NCBI RefSeq assembly: GCF_016411825.1
Contig: NZ_JAEKMH010000001.1
Location: 1 to 64,000 of the forward strand
Source of the DNA: Devosia sediminis
GTDB lineage: Bacteria; Pseudomonadota; Alphaproteobacteria; Rhizobiales; Devosiaceae
Length of the DNA: 64,000 bases
Direction: 5' to 3'
Shown in pieces: positions 1 to 8,924 of this stretch. The first letter of the stretch is position 1. Each line of letters begins with the position of its first letter. The position numbers were made by a program, and so were the translations under genes. The notes beneath the pieces were generated by a model that saw nothing but the letters and a program-made list of their open reading frames with translations, made no database searches and had not been told where the DNA came from.

Positions 1-80
1 GAGGTGACTTGAGAAAGAAGTGCCCGGTGCAACCCATCGGGCGCTTTGCTGTTTGAATTTAGATTCACGCCAAAGCGGCC

Positions 81-330
81 GTGTCGGAACTGGCAAGCGA
101 AGCTCGCACTTGCCTCCGGCTTGGAAAGGGCGGCTATCGGCGGGAACATGTCCGCGCCTTCGCCCAACACGCCGAGTTCGCGGACGACGCGATCTACATC
201 AAGGTCAGCAAAAAACACCCTATTGAGGACGTCGGTAGCCACCAAAGGAGGGAAGTCGGCTGGAATCGGCGTTCCCGGTTTTTACCAAAGTGGCGGACCG
301 GGTGGGATTCGAACATACGCCGAAGTAATC
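81..330 (+). pseudogene. Serine recombinase C-terminal remnant, frameshifted
   Basis: The stretch encodes pieces that resemble the tail of large serine recombinases: a GGYRREHVRA-like segment, then a SKNTLLRT-like segment, then a PKWRTGWDSN-like end. The pieces lie in different frames. One shift is near the A-run at about 208-213 and another near the T-run at about 279-284. No catalytic N-terminal domain is in the window. Seen: frame-switching coding fragments. Inferred: a dead recombinase remnant at the edge of a mobile region. The family assignment rests on remembered tail motifs, so confidence is moderate. Confidence 0.4.
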
Positions 331-638
331 GGCTTGCGCTTGGCTACGCCGTGAGCAATGTCGGCTTTCGGGACGCCGCAAGCGGAAGTCGAACGGTCAG
401 AAAGGGGGCGCATTGCGGTCGAAGTACAGTAGCCTGCTGAACGGCCGCTTTCCCGGCTTGGGCGCCCAGAAGCGGTCGGGCAGCTTGCCACCCCCCCTTC
501 GACATTGCGACGGCCAAAGCGGAACGGCAGGTTTTGGGAAATCAGAATCCGGGCCTAAATGGCAGAAATGGGGCGCAGTGAGGACGTGCAGGGCAGGGGC
601 ATGTAGCGGCTCTGTCGGACTGGGCAAAGCCGCGTTGC
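331..638. other. Intergenic, no gene seen
   Basis: Non-coding DNA between the recombinase remnant and the tyrosine recombinase. I see no ORF with coding character, no RNA gene and no clear terminator. It probably belongs to the debris flanking the mobile element. Confidence 0.4.
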
Positions 639-1271
639 TTAGATCTCTGTTGCCTCCGATAGCGAGAGTGCATCGTCTACGTCGACACCCAGATACCGCA
701 CCGTGTTCTCGATCTTGCTATGCCCGAGCAGTATCTGAATAGCCCTCAGGTTGCCGGTGGCCTTGTAGATGATCGATGCCTTGGTTCGGCGCAGGGAATG
801 GGTGCCATATTCGTGGGGTGTCAGACCTATTGCGGTGACCCACTCGTCGACCAGCCGCGCATACTGACGCGTGCTCAGGTGTCGATCAGCACTAACGCGG
901 CTCGGAAAAGCGAAGTTATCTACCGTGCCGCCTCGTCGGCCAAGCCAGGCAAGCAGGCTAGCTCTTGTGTCTGAGGTGATCTCAAACTGAACGGGTCTGC
1001 CCGTCTTTTGCTGGATCACCATCGATCTGGAACGGATTGTTGGTCCAGCCACGAGTGTGCCGATCTTGATCTTCACCAGATCGCAGCCTCGCAGCTTGCT
1101 GTCGATCGCCAGATCAAAGAGCGCCCGATCTCTCATTCGTCCTTCCCGATCGAGGAAGAAGCGTATCGACCAGATCTGTTTTACCGTGAGCGCCCGCTTG
1201 GCACCAACTTGCCTGCCGGCATTCCAAGCAGGCCTTCCTGCAGCGGCAGGATCATACTGTGAGATACCCAT
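639..1271 (-). CDS. Tyrosine-type recombinase/integrase (compact, 210 aa)
   Basis: Catalyses site-specific DNA strand exchange through a tyrosine nucleophile. In the 210-aa product the catalytic set is visible: Arg61 (LRGCDLVKI), Lys89 (QQKTGRP), His158-x-x-Arg161 (THSLRRTK), His184 (LLGHSK) and Tyr193 (VRYLGV). The ATG at 1271 gives the usual compact length. An ORF extends 55 codons upstream, but that part has no recombinase character. The protein lacks a separate N-terminal core-binding SAM domain, as in small integrases common on plasmids and islands of Sphingomonadales and Hyphomicrobiales. It lies beside a recombinase remnant and a stress gene, so it may be the mobilising enzyme of an island, but no att sites could be identified by eye. 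Confidence 0.85.
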   Translation of the reverse strand: MGISQYDPAAAGRPAWNAGRQVGAKRALTVKQIWSIRFFLDREGRMRDRALFDLAIDSKLRGCDLVKIKIGTLVAGPTIRSRSMVIQQKTGRPVQFEITSDTRASLLAWLGRRGGTVDNFAFPSRVSADRHLSTRQYARLVDEWVTAIGLTPHEYGTHSLRRTKASIIYKATGNLRAIQILLGHSKIENTVRYLGVDVDDALSLSEATEI

Positions 1272-1585
1272 TACATTTCTCCTGTGGCCGAAGCGGCCAG
1301 TGGAAGAACGATTATGGCATGGCCCCAGATGAAGACTGTTCGCTCCAATGTAACAGGGCAGGGGCAGCCCTCGACCCATTTCAGTCGTTCGCACGTGAAG
1401 CTCACGTTCCCGAAAGCTGCCATTCGTTTCGAACAAGCGGGTGGGCCACAGTCAACGGTCACGGAGATATCTACCGCGACTTGCCGGCGCAGCAGGTGGA
1501 GATCGCGGAGATGCAGGCCTGGCTGGCGAGGGAAGCAGCCGACCTTACAACCAATGACTGAGCGCCCTGCGAAAAGGAGCTCGAG
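1272..1585. other. Intergenic; possible short coding remnant
   Basis: No confident gene. A plus-strand reading frame ending at 1561 has a C-terminal stretch (about 1460-1561) with protein-like composition (GHGDIYRDLPAQQVEIAEM), but no credible start or family. It could be the 3' remnant of a gene lost on insertion of the recombinase. A Shine-Dalgarno-like AAGGAG lies just before the next start at 1586. Confidence 0.3.
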
Positions 1586-2035
1586 ATGTTTGCACACCTT
1601 CTGATTGCCTATGACGGATCCGAACTGGCTGAGAAAGCTCTAGATCTTAGTCTCCAGCTAGCCGGAAAACATGGTTCCGCGGTGACGATCCTCGCCTCGA
1701 CCGAGCCAATCGAAACCGGTCTGGGCACAGGCAGCTTCGGAGCGTTCGAGACAAAGTCGATCAACGAAAAGTTGGAAATCGGCTATTCCGCCGCGGCAAC
1801 CGGTACCCTTGAAGCCGCTGAAAACAAGGCTGCGACGACCGGCATTACCGCGGAGAGCCTATAAGTCGGCAACAAGCGCGCTTCAAATGCGATTTTCGAT
1901 GCCATCGATAAGTTAGGTATCGACCTTGTAATTATGGGGTCTCATGGAAGACGCGGCTTGCAGCGGCTCCTGTTAGGTAGCCAAGCCTCGGCAGTGTTAG
2001 CGACTTCGAAAGTGCCCGTGCCAATCGTCAAGTAA
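1586..2035 (+). pseudogene. Universal stress protein (UspA family), interrupted by an in-frame stop
   Basis: UspA-family proteins bind ATP and support stress survival. The frame opens with a typical start (MFAHLLIAYDGSELAEKAL) and runs 92 codons to a TAA at 1862-1864. The same frame continues without a shift to a second stop at 2033-2035 and supplies the rest of the domain, including the ATP-binding pattern G-2x-G-9x-G-S (GSHG...GSQAS) and the final VPVPIVK strand. Read through, the product would be 149 residues, the normal USP length. A single TAT or TAC to TAA change would explain it. As it stands the product lacks the nucleotide-binding half. A sequencing error cannot be excluded. Confidence 0.85.
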
Positions 2036-2064
2036 CGCGACAGGTAGATGCTCTGTCAAATAGA

Positions 2065-2091
2065 GAGTCCGGTCAACTGACGACCGGACTC
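2065..2091 (+). terminator. Terminator-like hairpin after the usp pseudogene
   Basis: A perfect 10-bp inverted repeat (GAGTCCGGTC / GACCGGACTC) with a 7-nt loop, 30 nt after the usp stop. There is no following T-run, so it may be a weak or factor-assisted terminator. Confidence 0.4.
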
Positions 2092-2304
2092 AAGCTCGAT
2101 GGCGATGATCAGACGGCCCTCTTTGCCACGATAGGTAGAATATTTTTCATAGTCTTGACTGGTTGCGACATCGAGGCTGAAGACGAGGCCGACATTTCGA
2201 TTCCAAGCCTAGCAGAGGTTTAAACACCCAGCAGCATCGGCCCCAATGGTAGATTAGATTAATCAGATCGGCGCCTTTCTAGAGCGCCGATCTCTTTAGT
2301 AAAG

Positions 2305-3192
2305 CTAGATACGATTCCGCGTATGGTCGCTGCCAGCCGTGCGGTCATCCTCGATCTCCACCTCAGTCTTGCGCACTGTGTCGCTGACTGTTTCGGTGCG
2401 ATCGGTCCCTTCCTTGCGCAAGGAGATCTCCTCCACGACGCGTGCTTCCTTACCGACGACCGCTTCCTCGGCATGCTCTTCGGCTTCGATCACACGATCA
2501 GTGAAGGCGATGTCGGCATCGCCCAAGGGGCGGTCAACCGAACGGCGCTCGATGGTAACATTCTCATTGTGCAGATTGATGTCGGCGCTGACGGGCTCTT
2601 CGCGGACATAGGAGCGTACTCGGACACGGCCAAGATTGACGTCCCGCTTTCCGACGACCAAGCGTTCATCTACCACGGGGATGCTTTCACTCGAGCCTTC
2701 TTCCAGGGTACGGGAGGTCGCCTCGCTGGACGTAGCCGATCCTGCCTGGCCCAGCGAGCTAGACCGAGTGCTTGAAGAGCCGTAGCCGGAAACGCTCTCG
2801 CTGGAATAGCCAGCCCAGCCCTCCGAACGCCAGCTTTCCTCGCGCTGATCGAGATCGATTGAACCCTCGTCATCGAGGATATCTACGGCGACATCGTGCT
2901 GACTGGCGGCCAGGTTGTCTACCACGACCAGGTAGCCGCCGCGGGAGAGACCTTCGGCATAGCTGTAGCGGTCTTCGTCTGGAAAGAAGAAGTCCGAAAG
3001 GGCAGCGAAGAAGCCCTGATGCTGCTCGGCACGGTTCTCCACTGCTGCGTCGCTCTCGTTTCCGGGTACGATGCGAACACTGTCCCGGTGAATTCCCGCA
3101 TCGACCAACCGGTCGACGGCGCGATTGGCTTCTGACTGGCTGTCGAACAAGGCGGAAAGTGTCCGGGGGTCGGCACTCGAGATCTGGCTCAT
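2305..3192 (-). CDS. YsnF/AvaK-type stress protein, DUF2382 domain
   Basis: A 295-aa soluble protein. Residues 1-105 resemble the N-terminal general-stress domain that precedes DUF2382 (TLSALFDSQSEANRAVDRL). Residues about 110-155 are a Ser/Gly/Glu-rich linker. Residues about 155-265 form the YsnF/AvaK DUF2382 domain, rich in alternating charged residues and Val (VVDERLVVGKRDVNLGRVRV, VTIERRSVDR). The biochemical function of the family is unknown; members are associated with general stress. The ATG at 3192 is chosen because GAGGAAG precedes it by about 9 nt and it follows the stop of the upstream gene directly. The two genes form an operon and share the EcfG-type promoter upstream. Confidence 0.8.
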   Translation of the reverse strand: MSQISSADPRTLSALFDSQSEANRAVDRLVDAGIHRDSVRIVPGNESDAAVENRAEQHQGFFAALSDFFFPDEDRYSYAEGLSRGGYLVVVDNLAASQHDVAVDILDDEGSIDLDQREESWRSEGWAGYSSESVSGYGSSSTRSSSLGQAGSATSSEATSRTLEEGSSESIPVVDERLVVGKRDVNLGRVRVRSYVREEPVSADINLHNENVTIERRSVDRPLGDADIAFTDRVIEAEEHAEEAVVGKEARVVEEISLRKEGTDRTETVSDTVRKTEVEIEDDRTAGSDHTRNRI

Positions 3193-3196
3193 TTTT

Positions 3197-3595
3197 TCAG
3201 ACTTCCTCTTCGGTTGCATGATCGAGATCGTCGACCCGGTGTATCGTGGCGCTTTGCTTCCGCAGCGGCACGGAGGTCTCAATGATCTCAGAAGAAACGG
3301 TCCGTCGTATGTGGAGCTCTTCCCGAACAATAAGACGCTTTTCGACGACGATTACCTCTTCCACTACCGGGACGATGGTGACATCGCCTTCCGTGCGTAT
3401 TGTTGGCACAACATCGACTTCGCGATTCACTGACACCCTTTCGACAGTGACATTCTCGCTCCGGACCGCAGCACTGACGAATTCGTCGTGGATTTCGGTG
3501 CGGGTCTCAACCCGCACCTTTCCAGTGACGACGTCACGTGTGCTCACGGTCGCGGTCTCGGCAACCACCTGAAGGGTTTTTGGGTGAGCTTGCAT
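3197..3595 (-). CDS. Small DUF2382 (YsnF/AvaK) protein
   Basis: About 132 aa consisting almost entirely of one DUF2382 domain: residues about 15-60 (VSTRDVVTGKVRVETRTEI) and 65-120 (TIVPVVEEVIVVEKRLIV) are the charged, Val-rich strands typical of the family. No signal peptide or membrane segment. Two ATGs are possible (3601 and 3595). The second is preferred because ACGGA lies at ribosome-binding distance. It is the first gene of a two-gene stress operon; its stop abuts the ribosome-binding site of the larger DUF2382 gene. The molecular role of the family is not established. Confidence 0.75.
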   Translation of the reverse strand: MQAHPKTLQVVAETATVSTRDVVTGKVRVETRTEIHDEFVSAAVRSENVTVERVSVNREVDVVPTIRTEGDVTIVPVVEEVIVVEKRLIVREELHIRRTVSSEIIETSVPLRKQSATIHRVDDLDHATEEEV

Positions 3596-3620
3596 GACCA
3601 TTCCGTTTCGGGAAAGGTGA

Positions 3621-3645
3621 AACGGCGATGCAGGTTATAAGTTCC
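3621..3645 (-). promoter_or_regulatory. EcfG (general stress sigma factor) promoter
   Basis: On the minus strand the sequence reads GGAAC, 16 nt, CGTT, an exact match to the alphaproteobacterial EcfG consensus GGAAC-N16/17-CGTT. It ends about 20 nt before the first DUF2382 start codon, as expected for a short leader. A 7-bp inverted repeat (CCGTTTC / GAAACGG, 3603-3625) overlaps the -10 element and start region. Confidence 0.8.
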
Positions 3646-3728
3646 GGACCCAACTGCCGGCGATCACACTTAGTGGCCGGTACTCTAGTCCCGGAGCTAC
3701 GAGGCTGTCCGGACTTTGGGGGTGTCAG

Positions 3729-5606
3729 TCAAGCCATCCGGGGATGCGTACTGTTCCGTCCGTTTGCCTTTGCAGTGTAGAGGGCACGGTCGGCCACAAG
3801 CAGCAGATCGGTAGCGTCACTCATGTCCGCCGACGACGCCGTATATGTAGCCACACCCACACTGGCCGTTACGATCCCGAAAGGACTCGACTCATGTGGA
3901 ATGGCTATCGTTGAAATTTCATGCCGAATGCGGTCCGCTGTCTCCCGCGCGGCCCGAGCGGAAGTATTGGGCAAAATCACCGCAAATTCCTCGCCGCCAT
4001 ACCTAGCCACAAGATCACGCCCGCGGACCGCTCCGAGCAAACAGGCCGCGATCTGCTTAAGGCATTCGTCTCCTCGAATATGACCGTATGTGTCGTTGTA
4101 GAGCTTGAAGTTATCGACGTCGATCATGAGGAGGCTAAGTTCTGAACTGCCTTCACGGCTATCCTCGAATGCAAGTTCGAGTTGCGCGTCGAAACTACGA
4201 CGGTTGAGCAGGCCCGTGAGACTATCGGTTGCGGCAAGCTTCTTAAGCTCGCCAGCCATCGAGATGGCCTGCTCCTCTGACCTTTTGATCTCGGTAAAGT
4301 CAGAAACAAGAACCATCGCGGCGCCGGATGGCGTTGCCCTTGTCCGTAGATGCAGCCATCTTCCGTCAAAGAGGCTGACCTGCTCATCGCCGCCCGTGGC
4401 AAGCGAGGACGCGACCAATTCGATCCATTCTTCCGCCGCCAACCCTGAGGCGTTTGCCTGTTCTCCAGTTCGAACGACCTCACGCATGATGTCGCGAATA
4501 TGTACCCCGGGCTGTCGAAGGTGAGCAGTCCTCGGGAACAGGGTGCGGTACCGTTCGTTGCAAAAGGTAAGATTTCCGTGGCCGTCGAACATGGCGAGGC
4601 CATCTGCCATTTCGGACACCGCGAAGTTCAGCAGATCCCGGCTGTCCAGCAGATCCTGCTCCAACTTTCGGCGCTGGGTAATGTCACGAGTGACGCCTGC
4701 GATGCCGATCATCCGGCCATCCTCATTCCGGACTGGAACCTTCGAGGTGGAAAACCAGCGCTCCCCTGCGCGCTCGTTCAGTCGTTCCTCGAAATCTAGA
4801 AGAGCCTGACCCGTAGTAACAATGCGCTGCTCTGCCTCGAAGAGCTGCACTGCTCTATCGGCGGACGTGAGGTCGAAATCTGTCAGACCGATCATGTGCT
4901 CTGGTCGATCGAAGCCATTGTACGCTGCGACTTCCCGGTTCACGGCTACGAATTCACTGCGTTCGTTCTTGACGAACTGGAAGTCGGGAGTTTGGGCGAT
5001 CGCGGCCCTCAGGAGCACACGCTCGTCCGCAGCCCTTTTGGTCTGCAGGACCGTAAGGCCAGCCATGATCGTAGCGATAACCGTCAACACGATCACAGGA
5101 ACCACAAGCGGCACCAGGGAAGGGCTGAGGTAGGAAGACGGCAGTGCCACAAGGCTCAGGAACCATACGGCACCGGTGCCGATAGAAAGCATGACGATGT
5201 GACGTGCTCGAATGTTTTTTCCCACGGCTAAGTAGCCGAGTGTTCCCAGGCAGCCCGCAAGCACGATGTTGGAGAGGCCGACCAGCATTCCCGGTCCGCC
5301 GGCCCAGCCTCGGAATGCTGCGCTAATGACTGTCGCCAGAAGTCCGGAGGCAGGACCGCCGAAAAAACTGGCGATCGCTATAAGGGCAGCCCTCAGGTCG
5401 AACATGACACCCGGATAAAGCTGGATAGACAGCAACATCGAGGTGATAGCGCCTAGCCCCATAACCAGGCCGAAAAGCAAGTGACGAACAGGTCGGATTG
5501 CGGCGGCAAACCAGAACTGCAGATTAGCCCACAGAGATATGAAAAAGGCTACCGAAAGAAGGTTGATGGTCAGCTGCGCCCATAAGCTCCAAGGCTGGTC
5601 GGTCAT
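3729..5606 (-). CDS. Membrane-bound diguanylate cyclase with PAS domains (GGDEF)
   Basis: Makes cyclic di-GMP from two GTP. The 625-aa protein starts with about six hydrophobic segments (residues 10-190), resembling the 5TM-5TMR_LYT sensor type, then a PAS domain (about 200-315), a second PAS-like domain (about 320-440), a short coiled segment and a GGDEF domain (about 455-620). The active site is GGEEF at 537-541. An RGRD inhibitory I-site lies five residues before it, so product feedback inhibition is expected. No EAL domain. The gene stands alone between the stress operon and a divergent small gene. The ligand of the membrane domain is unknown. Confidence 0.9.
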   Translation of the reverse strand: MTDQPWSLWAQLTINLLSVAFFISLWANLQFWFAAAIRPVRHLLFGLVMGLGAITSMLLSIQLYPGVMFDLRAALIAIASFFGGPASGLLATVISAAFRGWAGGPGMLVGLSNIVLAGCLGTLGYLAVGKNIRARHIVMLSIGTGAVWFLSLVALPSSYLSPSLVPLVVPVIVLTVIATIMAGLTVLQTKRAADERVLLRAAIAQTPDFQFVKNERSEFVAVNREVAAYNGFDRPEHMIGLTDFDLTSADRAVQLFEAEQRIVTTGQALLDFEERLNERAGERWFSTSKVPVRNEDGRMIGIAGVTRDITQRRKLEQDLLDSRDLLNFAVSEMADGLAMFDGHGNLTFCNERYRTLFPRTAHLRQPGVHIRDIMREVVRTGEQANASGLAAEEWIELVASSLATGGDEQVSLFDGRWLHLRTRATPSGAAMVLVSDFTEIKRSEEQAISMAGELKKLAATDSLTGLLNRRSFDAQLELAFEDSREGSSELSLLMIDVDNFKLYNDTYGHIRGDECLKQIAACLLGAVRGRDLVARYGGEEFAVILPNTSARAARETADRIRHEISTIAIPHESSPFGIVTASVGVATYTASSADMSDATDLLLVADRALYTAKANGRNSTHPRMA

Positions 5607-5842
5607 GTAACCCTCCGGTCGGCTCGGAGTACACCAAAAATGTTAATCACCGATGCAATGTTTCCCGCTCACCCATGTCTGTGGCCGGACGCGATCCGTG
5701 AAGGCATGTGCGCCTGGTCAAATGCGCTGCGATCGGAAACTAGCCAAAGGAGTTCGACGGGAGCACGTAGCCTTCCCGACGTGAGAGGACGTTGCAACTT
5801 AAGTTAAACGCCGGCATTTAATGCCGAAAGGGAGTTCCGCAG

Positions 5843-6112
5843 ATGCCTTCCTATGAGCGTTTTCGAAAGGGAATGCGCACGCCGTGGGACGCCGTCATCG
5901 TTACCGTTCGACAAGGTAGTGGACGAACCGTGGCTGACGTTGGGGCCGTTGACTACATCGCGGACTTCCCCGAACCGGTGCCATCGGCACTGCAGAGAGC
6001 CGAGGAGGTAAAGCGGCAGCTCAAGCTTAAGCGGGTAGTGGTTCTCCTCGAAGAGGACGTGATTTGGCGGGACGACTGGGGCCTGCTTTCGGACACGTGC
6101 GACGACGCGTAG
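5843..6112 (+). CDS. Small hypothetical protein
   Basis: An 89-aa product I do not recognise. It is charged, without signal peptide or membrane segment. It has a short hydrophobic core strand (RVVVLLEEDVIW) near residues 63-74 and a predicted helix before it (SALQRAEEVKRQLKLKR). GGGAG precedes the ATG by about 9 nt. A small palindrome (CGGCAT-TTA-ATGCCG) lies just upstream of the ribosome-binding site at about 5812-5826. Codon use matches the neighbouring genes. Reality is likely but not certain. Confidence 0.5.
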   Translation: MPSYERFRKGMRTPWDAVIVTVRQGSGRTVADVGAVDYIADFPEPVPSALQRAEEVKRQLKLKRVVVLLEEDVIWRDDWGLLSDTCDDA

Positions 6113-6268
6113 GGGGTCCAAAGCTGCTTTTCATCCAGTGTAGAAATAACCTCAAACCGAAAGAGGCTGCGCATCGTTGATGGCCCGCCTGCCCACTGGA
6201 CGAGTGTGCGGCTCCCAATATACCACTAATTTCAGGCGGCAGTTTTTACCGCTTCTGCGGGGCAAATC

Positions 6269-8497
6269 ATGTCAGAAGTTACGCCGGTGCGCGACCCGAC
6301 CTTCATGTTAGGGGGCGGGGAGATGGGCGAACGCATACGGCGTTTCGATTGGGCGAAGTCGCCGCTTGGCTTACCTGCACAGTGGCCGGGCAGCTTGCGA
6401 ACTCTCATACAGGTTATGCTGAGTTCCACGCAGCCGATGTTCATCGCCTGGGGTCCCGAGCGGACGATGCTCTATAACGATGCGTACACGCCGATGCTGG
6501 CGCAGCGTCACCCTGAGGCACTGGGGAGCCGGTTCACCGAAGTCTGGGCAGATATCATCTTCGATATTGGTCCCATCATAAATGCGGCCTTTGCTGGCAT
6601 CTCAACGCACATGGATGACATCCAACTCTCCATGGTGCGGGATGACCGTGTCGTGGAGACTCATTTCTCCTTTGGCTACACGCCCGTCCTGGATGCAAAG
6701 GACCGGGCAGTTGGTATGTTCTGCACCGCAGTGGAGATAACCGAGGAGGTGCGGCAATCAAGGATGAGAGGCGCCGAGTTGGACCGCCTGCGTGAGATGC
6801 TGGCGCAGGCACCTAGCTTCATGGCCATGCTGAACGGTCCGGACCACGTCTTCGAGATCACCAATGACGCCTACTTGCAATTGATCGGCCATCGGGATGT
6901 GCTGGGCATACCGGCTCGCGAAGCCCTTCCTGAAGTGGAAGGACAAGGGTTTTTCGAACTGCTCGACAGTGTCTTCACGACTGGGCAGCCATATGTCGGT
7001 CGGGGGCTGCCGATAATGCTGCAGAGACGACCAGGCGGAAAACCTGAACAGCGCTTTCTCGATTTTATCTATCAGCCAATTCGCTCGGCTGATGGTTCGA
7101 TCACTGGCATCTTCGCGCAAGGGCATGACATAACCGACCAAAAACTGGCAGAGTTGGCTGCCGCAGCGAGCGAAGCAAAGTTTCGGCGACTGGCACAATT
7201 GCTCCCCAACCACGTCTGGACAGCGCAGCCGGATGGAAATCTCGACTGGTTTAACGATCAGGTTTACGCCTACAGCGGCGCCCATGCTGGGGAATTGGAC
7301 GGAAACCAGTGGGTGCACATCGTTCATCCGGAGGATGTTCCCTCGGCTGCGGAGTCATGGGAGCGGTCCCTTTCTACGGGTGCTCCCTATTCCACTGAGT
7401 TCCGGCTGAGGCAACACGACGGCACTTATAGGTGGCACCTGGCTCGAGCCAATCCTGCAGTCGCAGCCGATCGGCACGTGGAGTATTGGGTCGGGACCAA
7501 TACTGACATCGAAGACCAGAAGGAGGCGGCGCTCGCGCTCCGTGAAAGTGAGCTACGCGTAAAGCTTGCCTTGGCAGCTGCACAGATGGGCGTCTGGGAG
7601 TGCGACTTCATCGACGGGCGATTTGCTAATCTTCGCGGCGACGATCATGCCATCCACCTTTTCGGCGGGACAATAGACCAGCACGAGAGTTTCGACGACT
7701 TCGCAGCGCGGGTTCATCCCGAAGACCGAAGTCGGATGGCGCCAGCCGCGTTGGCAGCGCTCGATCCCAGCGGGGACGGTATTCTGGATATCGAATATCG
7801 TGTGATGCTTGACGACGGCAGCACGGCTCGATGGGTCCACGCCCGTGCTCAGGTTCTTGACGAGATTTTTGGCCAGCGGTTGGTGGGCACTGTCCGCGAT
7901 ATAACCCAGCGAAGAGACAACGAAGCCCGGCAGAATGTCCTTGGACGGGAGTTGGAGCACAGGATCAAGAACACGCTTGCGATGGTAAGTGCGATAGCCA
8001 GCCAAACGTTGAAAGGCGACGATATTGCCGAACGCCGTAAGACCTTCGACGCTCGTTTGAACGCGTTAGCCCACGCGCATGATCTCTTAACCGCCAAGAC
8101 GTGGCAGAGTGCCCCGATACAGAGCGTCATTGAAAGTGCGCTGACCCCGCATATGTCGGCTCCCGACCGTTTCATTATTGAGGGAGAGCATATCTCTCTC
8201 TCAGCGAAGCAGTCCCTTTCCATGGCTTTGACTATTCATGAGCTTGCTACAAACGCAGCGAAGTATGGAGCACTCTCCACATCCGAAGGCTTGGTCCGCA
8301 TTAGTTGGACACTCGACGGCTTAAACGAGACAGCAGAGCGGCAGTTTGTATTCAAGTGGCAAGAGTCGGGTGGTCCCAATGTGGTCGAGCCGGAACGGAA
8401 AGGCTTTGGTTCCAGGCTCATCACCCGGGTGCTGCTGCCGACTTCGATGGAGATGTCCGGATCGAATATCGTCCTGAAGGCGTTATGTGCATCTTAG
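6269..8497 (+). CDS. HWE-family hybrid-less sensor histidine kinase, four PAS domains, frameshifted C-terminus
   Basis: A cytoplasmic sensor kinase with PAS-like domains at about residues 35-155, 170-290, 300-425 and 430-545, then the HWE phosphoacceptor block with His564 (ELEHRIKNTL), an N-box (HELATNAAKYGA) and the WxE motif (KWQESGGP). After FGSRLITRVL the frame leaves the family pattern and stops at 8497. The plus-one frame from about 8434 carries the expected tail (ADFDGDVRIEYRPEGVMCI) and stops at 8535. One missing base in the CTGCTGCC run (about 8431-8438) would restore the full protein. The ATP-binding core is intact, so the product may still work. The downstream receiver gene is the likely partner. 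HWE kinases often take part in light, redox or general stress signalling; the signal here is unknown. Confidence 0.85.
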   Translation: MSEVTPVRDPTFMLGGGEMGERIRRFDWAKSPLGLPAQWPGSLRTLIQVMLSSTQPMFIAWGPERTMLYNDAYTPMLAQRHPEALGSRFTEVWADIIFDIGPIINAAFAGISTHMDDIQLSMVRDDRVVETHFSFGYTPVLDAKDRAVGMFCTAVEITEEVRQSRMRGAELDRLREMLAQAPSFMAMLNGPDHVFEITNDAYLQLIGHRDVLGIPAREALPEVEGQGFFELLDSVFTTGQPYVGRGLPIMLQRRPGGKPEQRFLDFIYQPIRSADGSITGIFAQGHDITDQKLAELAAAASEAKFRRLAQLLPNHVWTAQPDGNLDWFNDQVYAYSGAHAGELDGNQWVHIVHPEDVPSAAESWERSLSTGAPYSTEFRLRQHDGTYRWHLARANPAVAADRHVEYWVGTNTDIEDQKEAALALRESELRVKLALAAAQMGVWECDFIDGRFANLRGDDHAIHLFGGTIDQHESFDDFAARVHPEDRSRMAPAALAALDPSGDGILDIEYRVMLDDGSTARWVHARAQVLDEIFGQRLVGTVRDITQRRDNEARQNVLGRELEHRIKNTLAMVSAIASQTLKGDDIAERRKTFDARLNALAHAHDLLTAKTWQSAPIQSVIESALTPHMSAPDRFIIEGEHISLSAKQSLSMALTIHELATNAAKYGALSTSEGLVRISWTLDGLNETAERQFVFKWQESGGPNVVEPERKGFGSRLITRVLLPTSMEMSGSNIVLKALCAS

Positions 8498-8558
8498 CGT
8501 CGCCGGCGGCCATGGTTGAAAACGATGCTGAATAGTTCTGCTTCCGAGGTGATGTAGC

Positions 8559-8924
8559 GTGGCGCGTTCAAGGCTCGTTGTTCTGGTCGTCGAGGACGAA
8601 GCGATCGTCCGAATGGCTATCTCGGACCATCTCACTGATGAAGGTTTCGAAGTTCTCGAAGCTGCCGATGCCAAGCAGGCGATCAGCCTGTTGAGTCGCT
8701 ATCGCGAGATCCGCCTCCTCTTTACCGATATCGACATGCCCGGTGGAATGGATGGACTGAAACTTGCCGCTGCCGTGCGGGAGCGCTGGCCCCCCATAAA
8801 GATCGTTGTGACGTCCGGCCACCGCCGTGTATCGGTTGAAGAATTGCCGGTCGATGCCCAATTCGTGCCCAAGCCTTACAGCCCCGATGCTGTTGCTGAC
8901 GCTTTCAGGAAAGTGTTGCACTGA
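8559..8924 (+). CDS. Single-domain response regulator (receiver only)
   Basis: A 121-aa CheY-like receiver. The acidic pocket is E12-D13, the phosphoacceptor is Asp57 (FTDIDMP), the switch Thr is in VVTSGH and the conserved Lys is in VPKPY. There is no output domain. It starts at a GTG with GAGGTG about 8 nt upstream; no usable ATG lies nearby. Stand-alone receivers of this kind are regularly encoded beside HWE kinases, so it is most likely the phosphorylation partner of the kinase that ends just before it. Confidence 0.85.
   Translation: MARSRLVVLVVEDEAIVRMAISDHLTDEGFEVLEAADAKQAISLLSRYREIRLLFTDIDMPGGMDGLKLAAAVRERWPPIKIVVTSGHRRVSVEELPVDAQFVPKPYSPDAVADAFRKVLH

Noticed and set aside
291-314. 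Sequence like a tRNA T-arm and CCA end on the minus strand
   Set aside because: The reverse complement reads like a tRNA 3' end, but no matching 5' acceptor strand exists, the T-stem is mispaired, and the same bases encode a recombinase-tail-like motif on the plus strand. It might be an old attachment site but does not qualify as a tRNA gene.
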